From NCBI GenBank assembly GCA_037146835.1, contig JBAWWI010000041.1:1-17379 (forward strand): a stretch of DNA of 17,379 nt. The letters run 5' to 3'. Under the pieces are notes generated by a model. The model was not told the origin of the DNA and did not search any database. It was given only the letters and a program-made list of their open reading frames with translations. A program made the position numbers and the translations under genes. This DNA comes from IMCC26256 sp037146835. Lineage in GTDB: Bacteria > Actinomycetota > Acidimicrobiia > IMCC26256. Below, one piece after another: positions 9,601-15,171 of this stretch (position 1 is the first letter of the stretch; each line of letters starts with the position of its first letter).

Positions 9601-9690
9601 TAGGCCCTGTTGTCCAAGGCGCTCAAAGTCAATCTCCAGAGCTCCAGGGAAAGGACCAAATGCGGAGAAGGTGATGCGAATCGGCCTCAT
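6679..9690 (-). CDS. sbcC: SbcC, Rad50-like SMC ATPase of the SbcCD nuclease, 1003 aa
   Basis: SbcC is the ATP-driven coiled-coil arm of the SbcCD complex, which cleaves DNA hairpins and blocked ends during replication and repair. The N-terminal RITFSAFGPFPG start is typical, followed by Walker A GPTGAGKTT (35-43). Long Ala/Glu/Lys-rich coiled coils flank the zinc hook C528-P-T-C531, which would join two SbcC arms. Near the C-terminus are the ABC signature VSGGE (905-909), Walker B LFVDEG (936-941) and an ISHVTEM switch region. Length is normal and there is no break in the frame. The ATG at 9690 overlaps the sbcD stop (ATGA), so the two are translationally coupled. The very Ala/Ser-rich coding explains the many long open frames on the opposite strand, which I reject as genes. 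Confidence 0.96.
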   Translation of the reverse strand: MRPIRITFSAFGPFPGALEIDFERLGQQGLFLITGPTGAGKTTVLDAMVYALYGEAAGAREGQTGSLRSHFALAADPTSVTFEFAIGDAVYRVERSPEQERAAKRGTGTATQVAEASLQKFEEAKWSAVASGSRDVTKQITDLVRLTSAQFQQVILLPQGKFDKVLRSSSKDRLPLLSALFGTKYLTSAVERLKREAKERGIAHSAMKKDLADAFDDSLEDWRSVITEAGMEAATASGIEFDDDEAPVGPGEQTRSALEQMSAQAKTLRVKVDAAAAAANKAYDSANTVAEAATQQAAKWDSRLSLQEESTALAELSKSDKTLAATLKLAESANDLLEQVDTFEEAESALADSTAAIANSGPSVAAALGGELPMTPAKAKTSLKDLEKRLGLLTTAIAEFENAAGSRELAESEATQAGACRAEVEALTTTRAEADAGLVSLREELTKVEAAAQSLDALKEAAESASDRVESVNTGLTLDNQIVAGEKAEKAATKAAAEAETALKDARERHLAGLAARLAADLHDGDACPTCGSTEHPTLAAIPAHAASDEDIERTEAALKSRQTALTTAVKDLSAMRARRSELPAAEELQDAEEKRDTSKAAFDTAFAAAGTAATLRSQVAAAVQIIAASTSEIDALNARITAADTTEKMQLATAKKSHDTAVKTSPDAESAEAEHAVTSEAIDLVTAFAALLDEEAGNAATVANLKTALEKALERKGFKDTKSVADSAMDPGELEEASAELKEREERRPVVAGILKELTKDKLPDLRPDPTALVEQRDELKLERDQRVDAALTAKNASERLNAAPDAFGASLDELARLAASQEIAQTLADVASARIRPNIDLESWVCSAYLHRVVLQANNHLKVMTSGQYILQIGSTSDKRKHGGLDLDVFDSHTGVSRSVNTVSGGETFMASLALALGLAEVVAGQQNMRLDALFVDEGFGSLDTETLERATEVLQGLQTSGRMVGVISHVTEMRASLRTGIAVTKNGEQGSTLKVEYQDA

Positions 9691-10859
9691 TGAGCGGCCT
9701 CCTTCTCTGCGATGATCGCATCGACAAGGAGGCTTCGGTACTCGCCCTCGAGTTTCTCCTCGCGCACGTCTAGCCAGTAGTGCTCTGCGAGTTCTTCATC
9801 GGTAAGTGAGTCGATCTTCTCGACATCTGGTCCGCCGGTCTGCGAGCGTGCATCCAAGGCACTGTTCTCAATAGCGATTGTGTGTGGAAAGCGAGTGCGG
9901 AGTTGAGCCATTGGATTGAGGCGCACCTCGTTATCAGTGAGTATGGCGCGCACCCAACAATCGGCGGCGTGGGAGTGCTTCTCCTCTTTGAGGAGATCGG
10001 CGAGGAGGCCAGTAATTGTGGCGACGCGCCTACCGATCGGTACCGCACGCTCCTCTACCTCTATTGAGCCATCAGGCGCCATCTCAATAATGCGGACGAT
10101 CTTCTGGGCCTCTTCGCTAAATGAGTAGGGGATTGGTGAGCCTGAGTAAGAGATTCGATTTTCTTCGAAGGAGTAAGGCTTGTGGATATGCCCGAGTGCC
10201 GCATAAGAGAAGCCCTCGAAGACGTTGAGACTGACGCGATCTGTACCCCCAACACGTAACACCTTCTCCGAGTCCGAGGAGTCAATATCACCAGCAACAA
10301 ATGCATGACTCAATATGAGGCTGCGCTTGGTGCCGCGTTCTGAGATTGTTGAGTGAGCAGTCTGAATGGCATCTTGGAGTGCGCCTTCATGTGTGCGCTC
10401 GAACTTGCTCTCGGGGTATTCGCCATCTGCGCCGCGCACGAAGTACATACCTGGGTCTAGGAACGGAACAGCCACGACAGCAAGTGGGCCATCCGCAAAA
10501 TCAAGGAAGAAAGGAGCACCAGCGCGCTCGGGTTTGATGCTGCCGCGTATATGAATACCTGCGAGACCAAATGCGCGCTCACCAAAACCAAGGCGAGTTG
10601 TGTTGTCATGGTTGCCCGGGATCATTACAACCTGAGCGCCGGTGCTAGCAATGTCATCAAGCGCTCGCCCTAGAAGCGCAACGGCCTCCTCTGGAGGAAC
10701 ACTGCGGTCGTATACGTCTCCAGCGATAGCGACTAGCTCAATCTTCTCGGTACGCACAGTCTCAACGAGCCAGTCAACAAAATCAGACTGAGTCGCGAGG
10801 AGGTCTTCATTTACAAACTTGCGCCCAAGGTGCCAGTCGCTGGTGTGGAGAATCTTCAT
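9687..10859 (-). CDS. sbcD: SbcD, Mre11-like exonuclease subunit, 390 aa
   Basis: SbcD is the Mn2+-dependent metallophosphoesterase nuclease subunit that works with SbcC. All calcineurin-like phosphoesterase motifs are visible: D8-x-H10 (TSDWHLGR), GDVYDR with D48, GNHD at 82-85, H185 in ILSHAF, and H224-x-H226 in LGHIHKP. A C-terminal capping domain follows, and length is normal. The ATG at 10859 has GGGAG 4 bases upstream. It is the first gene of the sbcDC pair; the 187-base leader upstream holds extensive inverted repeats described separately. Its known dependence on Mn2+ is a loose thematic link to the manganese riboswitch elsewhere in the window, but no shared control is seen. Confidence 0.96.
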   Translation of the reverse strand: MKILHTSDWHLGRKFVNEDLLATQSDFVDWLVETVRTEKIELVAIAGDVYDRSVPPEEAVALLGRALDDIASTGAQVVMIPGNHDNTTRLGFGERAFGLAGIHIRGSIKPERAGAPFFLDFADGPLAVVAVPFLDPGMYFVRGADGEYPESKFERTHEGALQDAIQTAHSTISERGTKRSLILSHAFVAGDIDSSDSEKVLRVGGTDRVSLNVFEGFSYAALGHIHKPYSFEENRISYSGSPIPYSFSEEAQKIVRIIEMAPDGSIEVEERAVPIGRRVATITGLLADLLKEEKHSHAADCWVRAILTDNEVRLNPMAQLRTRFPHTIAIENSALDARSQTGGPDVEKIDSLTDEELAEHYWLDVREEKLEGEYRSLLVDAIIAEKEAAQ

Positions 10860-10887
10860 GTAACTCCCGGTGCTGTGAGGTCGAGAC

Positions 10888-10911
10888 CGATCGAAGCGAG
10901 GTGCTCGATCG
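10888..10911. repeat. Inverted repeat in the sbcD leader
   Basis: CGATCGA (10888-10894) and TCGATCG (10905-10911) form a perfect 7-base inverted repeat around 10 bases. It lies about 29-52 bases upstream of the sbcD start codon. It could be an operator or a leader hairpin; nothing in the sequence decides between these. It does not match the actinobacterial LexA box. Confidence 0.4.
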
Positions 10912-10947
10912 CAGGCTGGTCATAGTTACACGGGGGCGGGACACGAT

Positions 10948-11044
10948 GGCGTTACTAGGGGGCGAACCCGCCGGCGGCAACGCAGGAAAGGGGGTTTCTG
11001 CGCCACCGCCGGCCGATCTTTTTCGGGTCTCTACCGCTAACGCC
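10948..11044. other. Nested inverted repeats: possible structured RNA or terminator between the 199-residue gene and sbcD
   Basis: Four nested complementary pairs fold this gap into one elongated rod: GGCGTTA (10948-10954) with TAACGCC (11038-11044); ACCC (10966-10969) with GGGT (11025-11028); GCCGGCGG (10970-10977) with CCGCCGGC (11006-11013); CGCAG (10981-10985) with CTGCG (10998-11002), plus AAA/TTT below a GGGGG loop. All pairs are Watson-Crick, so the strand cannot be decided from pairing. A run of five T (11019-11023) follows the GC-rich stem on the plus strand, but no plus-strand gene ends here. On the minus strand it would act as the 3' end of the 199-residue gene or as an sbcD leader. 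I do not recognise a known RNA family: it lacks the SRP RNA tetraloop region and RNase P landmarks. Confidence 0.45.
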
Positions 11045-11046
11045 TA

Positions 11047-11646
11047 TTAGGAGGCCGCTGCTACCTCAGCCTCGGCGCTTAGATGCTGGGCCTCTGCCCA
11101 TAGGGAGCTCTCACGGCAGAGAGTCGGATTGAAGCCAACCGCATGGAGTTGGTGCTCAATCTCTCCAGGGTCGGTACCTTGCTCAAGGAGCGATAGTGCA
11201 AATCTGCGCGCACGACGAGCTGCTCGTTCTGTCGCTGGTGAACTGAGCTGGCTAGCGATCAAGGCATCGTGTTGAACCGAGAGGTAATTGGGGAGTCGGC
11301 GAACATGCCGACGATTTACTGGTGGGAGATTGCGGCGCACTGCATACGTGTCTTCCGCAGTGTTGGTCGCAAGGTCAAACTGCACGAGGCGCTCAAACGA
11401 ACGCATCAGGGGAGTAGATGCCCCATCGCGGTAACCGAGCCCTAACGCCTTTGAGAGCTCAGCAACATCGAGCTCCATTCCGTACTGAGCCTCGCTAAAC
11501 CCCGCAGCAATTCGCCTGAGTAGTAACAGCGAAGTGGGGCCGAGAGTAGGTAACCAAAAGGTCTCTACATAAATACTGCGTGGATCGTGTCCGAGCGTAT
11601 CGATAACTGGGTCTGGCCATGGGTGGACAGTGAGTGTTGCTGGCAT
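11047..11646 (-). CDS. Conserved actinobacterial protein of unknown function, 199 aa
   Basis: I do not recognise an established function. The protein begins with a Pro/Asp-rich segment, then a conserved-looking block (SIYVETFWLPTLGPTSLLLL, 24-43). A following alpha-rich part around 45-100, with LSKALGL and STPLMRSFERLV, is what a winged-helix DNA-binding domain would look like. An Arg/Ala-rich helix (about 133-155) and an acidic Ala tail follow. There is no signal peptide, membrane segment or metal motif. AGGAG lies 5 bases before the ATG at 11646. It starts 17 bases after the stop of the LysM gene on the same strand, so the two should share a transcript. It ends with two consecutive stop codons. 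A DNA-binding role is only a guess from the helix pattern and position beside the Tad locus. Confidence 0.8.
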   Translation of the reverse strand: MPATLTVHPWPDPVIDTLGHDPRSIYVETFWLPTLGPTSLLLLRRIAAGFSEAQYGMELDVAELSKALGLGYRDGASTPLMRSFERLVQFDLATNTAEDTYAVRRNLPPVNRRHVRRLPNYLSVQHDALIASQLSSPATERAARRARRFALSLLEQGTDPGEIEHQLHAVGFNPTLCRESSLWAEAQHLSAEAEVAAAS

Positions 11647-11663
11647 GATGTCTCCTAGATCAC

Positions 11664-12506
11664 TTAGGTGATGGTGAGCGGGGGAAGCTCTAAGACTTGG
11701 CCGGGAAAGATGAGGCTTGGATTCTCACCAATCAATGCTCTGTTGAGTGCATAGATGCCTCTCCACTCGCGATCGATTGCTTGGTCGCTCGAAATAGGCG
11801 AGAGGCGGCCGACTGCAATGCTCCATAGAGAATCTCCATGAATGACCAAATGTGTGAGAGGCGCAGTCTCGGATAACGAAGCGGGGTCGCCTTGCTGAAG
11901 TAGTGACTCGGATGGCAAGAATTCAGGGTCTCGCGAGGGGTTACGCAGAGGCTTAGATGTGCTCGACGAGGGGCGTACGCGCGTTGAGCGCCGAGGCCGG
12001 CGTCTAGTAGTTGAGGTGGCAGAGGCTCTGCTAGTAGATGGGGTGCCGATCGTGGTGCTAGTGGTCGCAGGTACTGAGGTGGAGGAAGAGTGGGTATCGA
12101 GATTGTCAAAATCAACAACCCCGCTAGGCCCGAGCGCACCACTCGGATCGCCAGGATCTTCGTACCATGTCCCAGACGGAAGAGCTCCTAGGTCCGTGAC
12201 AGGGAGAGTCGTCGCCGTGCTATCTAGCCATCTACTAACTGAGTCGGATCCACCGTCGTCTGCTGCGCTTGCACGTGCGCCCAATGTAGTTACAACAGAC
12301 GCCGCGAGAACCACTGCTGCGATGCGGCGTGCAATCGGTGGGCTGATGCGGTGTAGAAAACTCGCTAACGCTCGAGCCTTTCCAATGTGATCAAGCACCT
12401 CGGCAAGGAGCGCCGGGAAGATCACGACGCCTGCAATAAATACTGCAAATACTGCTGCTCTAGAAGCTCCAGCAATTAATGCTGCATCGAAAACTTCCCG
12501 GCCCAT
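11664..12506 (-). CDS. Membrane-anchored LysM-domain protein, 280 aa
   Basis: This is predicted to be an envelope protein that binds peptidoglycan. Two hydrophobic segments are visible (about 14-37 and 62-79), separated by a short basic loop. After the second comes an AxA-type site followed by a long Ser/Thr/Pro/Arg-rich linker, densest at 137-192 with clusters such as TTRRRPRRSTR. A C-terminal LysM domain spans about 218-275 (VIHGDSLWSIA, then NPSLIFPGQVLELP). The N-terminal layout recalls the membrane LysM proteins often found near actinobacterial Tad loci. Start ATG at 12506 has GGAAGGGAG just upstream. It leads a two-gene minus-strand operon with the 199-residue unknown protein and diverges from the 107-residue gene across a 199-base region holding palindromes. 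A role in anchoring the pilus machinery to the cell wall is inference. Confidence 0.88.
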   Translation of the reverse strand: MGREVFDAALIAGASRAAVFAVFIAGVVIFPALLAEVLDHIGKARALASFLHRISPPIARRIAAVVLAASVVTTLGARASAADDGGSDSVSRWLDSTATTLPVTDLGALPSGTWYEDPGDPSGALGPSGVVDFDNLDTHSSSTSVPATTSTTIGTPSTSRASATSTTRRRPRRSTRVRPSSSTSKPLRNPSRDPEFLPSESLLQQGDPASLSETAPLTHLVIHGDSLWSIAVGRLSPISSDQAIDREWRGIYALNRALIGENPSLIFPGQVLELPPLTIT

Positions 12507-12557
12507 CCTCGCTCCCTTCCTTGGGGGTAACGCCAGTGCTCAATCGCCACACCAGCA

Positions 12558-12576
12558 ACGCAACGTCCTGTTGCGT
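12558..12576. repeat. Inverted repeat in the divergent regulatory region
   Basis: ACGCAAC (12558-12564) and GTTGCGT (12570-12576) form a perfect 7-base inverted repeat around GTCCT. It lies in the leader of the LysM gene (minus) and only 2 bases from a second palindrome. In a minus-strand transcript it would be a small hairpin about 50-70 bases before the LysM start. It may be a protein binding site or RNA hairpin. Confidence 0.45.
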
Positions 12577-12578
12577 CC

Positions 12579-12593
12579 TAGAGACTGTCTCTA
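12579..12593. promoter_or_regulatory. 15-base perfect palindrome, candidate operator
   Basis: TAGAGACTGTCTCTA is a perfect palindrome centred on a single T. A consensus TTGACA -35 box on the minus strand lies at 12611-12606, so the palindrome falls where the -10 box and start of a LysM-operon promoter would be, a classical repressor position. No good -10 hexamer is obvious, which weakens the promoter call. The site is unlike the actinobacterial LexA box (GAAC-N4-GTTC). The rest of the divergent region (12507-12705) includes an AT-rich stretch at 12611-12645 and two direct copies of AGCATTG (12643-12649, 12657-12663). Confidence 0.4.
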
Positions 12594-12705
12594 AGTGCTA
12601 CCTCGTGTCAAGGAATAAATCTAAAAAGATTCATCAATATTAAGCATTGCGTGCCGAGCATTGGCGCGCCTACGGTGTCGCCACCAACTAACAAGGAGTC
12701 CAAGG

Positions 12706-13029
12706 ATGGACGAAGCATTTTGGGAGATCACGGAAGATCTCCGACGTAATGAGGCAGGGGAGCGTTACGCAGAGGCCCTTGCGATATATGCACAAGGAGT
12801 AGGCGCAAGACCGTTTCGGGATCAAGTCAGGCGCGTGCCTGTTGGCGAGTCTGTCTCGATCGTTACACGTGATGGTGCGTGGATAACGGGGCGCGTCGTT
12901 GCGGTTGGCCTTGACTGGTTGCGCGTTGCGGAGTCGATTGAGACTGAGGGTTCAGCTCGTTCCCGCGTGCGCAGGCATCACGATGTTCGTATAGATGCCG
13001 TGGTGCGTCTCGTGCAGGAGCTTCAATGA
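12706..13029 (+). CDS. Small conserved protein of unknown function, 107 aa
   Basis: I do not recognise a named function. The N-terminal third is a charged helix (EDLRRNEAGERYAEALAIYA). The C-terminal two thirds have alternating hydrophobic strands with GESVSIVTRDGAWITGRVVAVGLDWLRV (described at about 47-74), a pattern that suggests a small five-stranded barrel of the Sm/SH3 kind. It has no membrane segment or cysteine. Similar small proteins, as I recall, occur beside BldC-like regulators and Tad genes in high-GC actinobacteria. The start ATG at 12706 is chosen because AAGGAG (12693-12698) lies 7 bases before it; an upstream in-frame TTG at 12661 has no such site. It converges on the HTH gene with 25 bases between stops. 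Confidence 0.8.
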   Translation: MDEAFWEITEDLRRNEAGERYAEALAIYAQGVGARPFRDQVRRVPVGESVSIVTRDGAWITGRVVAVGLDWLRVAESIETEGSARSRVRRHHDVRIDAVVRLVQELQ

Positions 13030-13054
13030 GCAGCGTAGCGAATGAGTTATCGGC

Positions 13055-13261
13055 TCATACCTGTGATCGCTCAAATGCTGCAGCCTCAAGAGCAGAGACA
13101 TACGTGTTCAGCGCGCTAGGCGAGACTCGCCATACTCCTCTTTTGCCTATTTTTACAGCGTTTAACTGCCCAGAGCGCATGAGGGTATATACCTGCGAAA
13201 TTGAGACTCGAAGCACGTCAGCGACTTCTTCTGGTGTCATGAACCGTTCTGTATTGCTCAC
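13055..13261 (-). CDS. BldC/excisionase-type helix-turn-helix DNA-binding protein, 68 aa
   Basis: This small regulator has the MerR-like helix-turn-helix (HTH_17) core across residues 8-55: MTPEEVADVLRVSISQVYTL, then a turn, then the wing VKIGKRGVWRVSPSALNTYV. BldC-like proteins bind promoter DNA as cooperative head-to-tail oligomers on direct repeats, and the excisionase family shares the fold. The start is a GTG at 13261 giving VSNTERFMTP, with AGGAG (13271-13267) 5 bases upstream; a longer frame to 13330 puts that ribosome binding site inside the coding region, so I reject it. It is transcribed away from the SAF gene with 87 bases between starts, a position that suits control of the Tad locus. 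The opposite-strand frame at 13026-13352 is a shadow. Confidence 0.85.
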   Translation of the reverse strand: MSNTERFMTPEEVADVLRVSISQVYTLMRSGQLNAVKIGKRGVWRVSPSALNTYVSALEAAAFERSQV

Positions 13262-13289
13262 TAATGCTCCTAGCCCTACTAGCCATCCG

Positions 13290-13318
13290 TTGCTTCGGGT
13301 AATAGAGCGGACTGTAAC
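13290..13318 (+). promoter_or_regulatory. Candidate sigma-70-type promoter for the Tad locus
   Basis: TTGCTT (13290-13295) and TGTAAC (13313-13318) are separated by 17 bases, upstream of the SAF gene start at 13349. Matches to consensus are three and four of six, so this is weak support. Its position in the gap between the divergent HTH and SAF genes is right for the first gene of the operon. Confidence 0.3.
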
Positions 13319-13348
13319 TCCTAGAAGCATCTCTTGGGAAGGTGCTAA

Positions 13349-14020
13349 ATGAAACCCCGTTTTAGAAATATCGATGGAACGCTCCGACTCCCCGATGCGA
13401 GGGTTGGTGTTGGAGTCCTGCTCGTTGCAGTCTCCGTACTCGGAGGGCTACGCCTCTCTGGTGCCTCCGAGTCGAGCGTCGCTGTTCTCTCTGCGGGGAG
13501 TTCCCTTGCGAGTGGTCATCAGATCGAGGCACGCGATCTTGTGCTGACTTCGGTCTCTGTAGAAGCGAGTGTCGGTGCAACGCTTATTCGCGCAGAGGAT
13601 CAAAGAAGCGTGATTGGGAGAGTGGTTGCAAGGCCCGTGCAGAGCGGTTCGCTACTGACAACGCGAGATCTTGGGCGCTCCAATGAAGCACTCCGAGAGA
13701 TCACTGTCCCGGTTACCCCCGAGCACGCACTCGGCGGAGCAGCTGAGCCTGGCGACATTGTCGATGTGCTCGCGACCTTCGATGGAGGGGGAGATACCGC
13801 CCGCACGATAATTGTCAGTTCTCGTGCCGAGGTTGTCTCAACGCTGCGCCCAGAGCAGGTATTCGGTGGTGCTGGAGGTGTAACTGCGTTAACTCTTGCG
13901 GTTCCAAATGATGATGCGATGTTCATTGTGTTTGCGATGCGTACAGGAGAGATCGACATTCTGCGTAGTGCGGATCTGCCAAGCAGTCGTTCGCGTGTAG
14001 ATGCAGCGGAGATTCCATAA
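13349..14020 (+). CDS. SAF-domain protein, CpaB/RcpC-like, 223 aa
   Basis: This is a Flp pilus assembly CpaB/RcpC-type component of the Tad secretion machinery. It has a short basic N-terminus, one transmembrane segment (about 19-37), and then an SAF domain (about 42-108: VLSAGSSLASGHQIEARDLV, then a VIGRVVARPVQSGSLLT block). The RcpC-like second half (115-215) includes LGGAAEPGDIVDVLATF. In known systems CpaB sits at the inner membrane and periplasm and is thought to interact with the secretin or cell wall; in this probably single-membrane actinobacterium it would be exported to the wall side. The ATG at 13349 has GGGAAGG 6 bases upstream. The stop overlaps the next start (TAATG), so it is the first gene of the cpaB-cpaE-tadABC transcript. 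Confidence 0.87.
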   Translation: MKPRFRNIDGTLRLPDARVGVGVLLVAVSVLGGLRLSGASESSVAVLSAGSSLASGHQIEARDLVLTSVSVEASVGATLIRAEDQRSVIGRVVARPVQSGSLLTTRDLGRSNEALREITVPVTPEHALGGAAEPGDIVDVLATFDGGGDTARTIIVSSRAEVVSTLRPEQVFGGAGGVTALTLAVPNDDAMFIVFAMRTGEIDILRSADLPSSRSRVDAAEIP

Positions 14021-15171
14021 TGCTGATCGAGATATGTAGCGTGGTTACCTGCAGCCTCGGCGAGCCATGGGAGTCGGCACTTGTAAGCATGGCCAATCAC
14101 CCTGCCGCTGCGATGCGAATCGCTGCGCGCTGCTCAGGCCCGGGCGAGGCTCTCGGCGTTGCGTTACGTGAGCAAGCCACAGTTGTTGTTGGTGACCCCG
14201 TCAGAGGTTGGTGGGATCGCGACGTGATAGAGCACTTCGTCTCAGCGGGGATAGTGGTTGCAATTATTGGCGTCGATGCTCCCCCCGGGGCTATATCGCT
14301 ACCCGACTCGCATCCAGAGGCACTTGTGCAGGCGCTGCGAGCAATCCATGCTCCGGTATTGGTGGATTGCGACGAAGCGCTGCCCCAGATGCCTTTACAA
14401 AAAGGCCGCATTGTGGCAGTTTGGGGTGGGCATGGTTCCCCCGGCCGCACCACCATTTCAACTCACCTCGCTGCATCCGCGCAGCAATCAGGTCTAAGAA
14501 CCCTGCTCATTGACGCGGATACCTGGGCGCCTTCAGTTGCTCAGCACCTTGGGCTCAATGAAGGGCCTGGCTTAGTGCAATCAGCGCGCGCTGTGTCGCG
14601 TGGCGAGTCCGGTCTATCGCACGTGCTCCAATGCCCACGCGGAGTCTCGGTGCTTGTTGGTATGGCTAGACCTGAGCTCTGGACAGAGATCCACGAGAGT
14701 TCCTTCACCGCTCTAATCGATGAGGCTGCATCGGAGTATGACTTAGTTGTAATTGATGTAGCAGCTCCGATTGAAGAGGACGAAGAACTCTCCTTTGATC
14801 AGGCGCCATATCGAAGAAATCTCGTGACTCGTTCAACGCTCGCGATGGCCGACACAGTGTTTCAAGTCGCTGGAGGGAGTCCGGTAGCGCTGCGTCGAGC
14901 GATTAGTGCCGCGCGCTCCCTCGCGTTAGAGATTCCTGGGGCGCGCGCAAACCTCGAGGTGGTTCTAAACGGCACTCCGCGTTCGCGCACCAGGATGCGA
15001 GAGATCGAGTCAGCACTAACTCAGCATCTAGAGCAAGCCCCTATCGCTGCAATACCTATCGAGCCTCTCTGCGAGTCTGCATTGTGGGAGGGTCAACTCG
15101 TCTCAGATGTTGCACCTCGTTCACAATTTTGCCAGGGGATTAATGCGCTATCCGAGAGGAGTGTGGCATGA
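14020..15171 (+). CDS. CpaE/TadZ-like MinD-family protein of the Tad locus, 383 aa
   Basis: This ParA/MinD-family protein probably positions the Tad machine. Residues 1-128 form a degenerate N-terminal domain comparable to the receiver-like part of TadZ. The P-loop domain starts at about 130: the Walker A loop is WGGHGSPGRTT (135-145), Walker A' is LLIDADTWAP (162-171), and Walker B is DLVVIDVAAP (241-250). The Walker A loop lacks both the signature lysine of MinD-type deviant loops and the usual GKT lysine; an arginine (R143) stands in its place. Such GxPGRT loops are, as I recall, seen in actinobacterial TadZ/SsaA-like proteins, so this is probably real rather than an error, and ATP binding may be weak or altered. 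It overlaps the SAF gene by one base and tadA by four. Confidence 0.87.
   Translation: MLIEICSVVTCSLGEPWESALVSMANHPAAAMRIAARCSGPGEALGVALREQATVVVGDPVRGWWDRDVIEHFVSAGIVVAIIGVDAPPGAISLPDSHPEALVQALRAIHAPVLVDCDEALPQMPLQKGRIVAVWGGHGSPGRTTISTHLAASAQQSGLRTLLIDADTWAPSVAQHLGLNEGPGLVQSARAVSRGESGLSHVLQCPRGVSVLVGMARPELWTEIHESSFTALIDEAASEYDLVVIDVAAPIEEDEELSFDQAPYRRNLVTRSTLAMADTVFQVAGGSPVALRRAISAARSLALEIPGARANLEVVLNGTPRSRTRMREIESALTQHLEQAPIAAIPIEPLCESALWEGQLVSDVAPRSQFCQGINALSERSVA

Noticed and set aside
10948..11044. SRP RNA, 6C RNA or tmRNA in the sbcD upstream gap
   Set aside because: The SRP tetraloop region (GGAAGCAG-like) and tmRNA landmarks are absent, and only one loop carries five C (minus strand) rather than the two C6 loops of 6C RNA.
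12579..12593. LexA (SOS) box
   Set aside because: Actinobacterial LexA sites read GAAC-N4-GTTC; this palindrome is TAGAGAC-T-GTCTCTA.
13026..13352. 108-codon plus-strand frame beginning in an ATGA overlap with the 107-residue gene
   Set aside because: The overlap is tempting, but the product has no recognisable fold, whereas the minus strand encodes a clear BldC/excisionase-type HTH with a good ribosome binding site.
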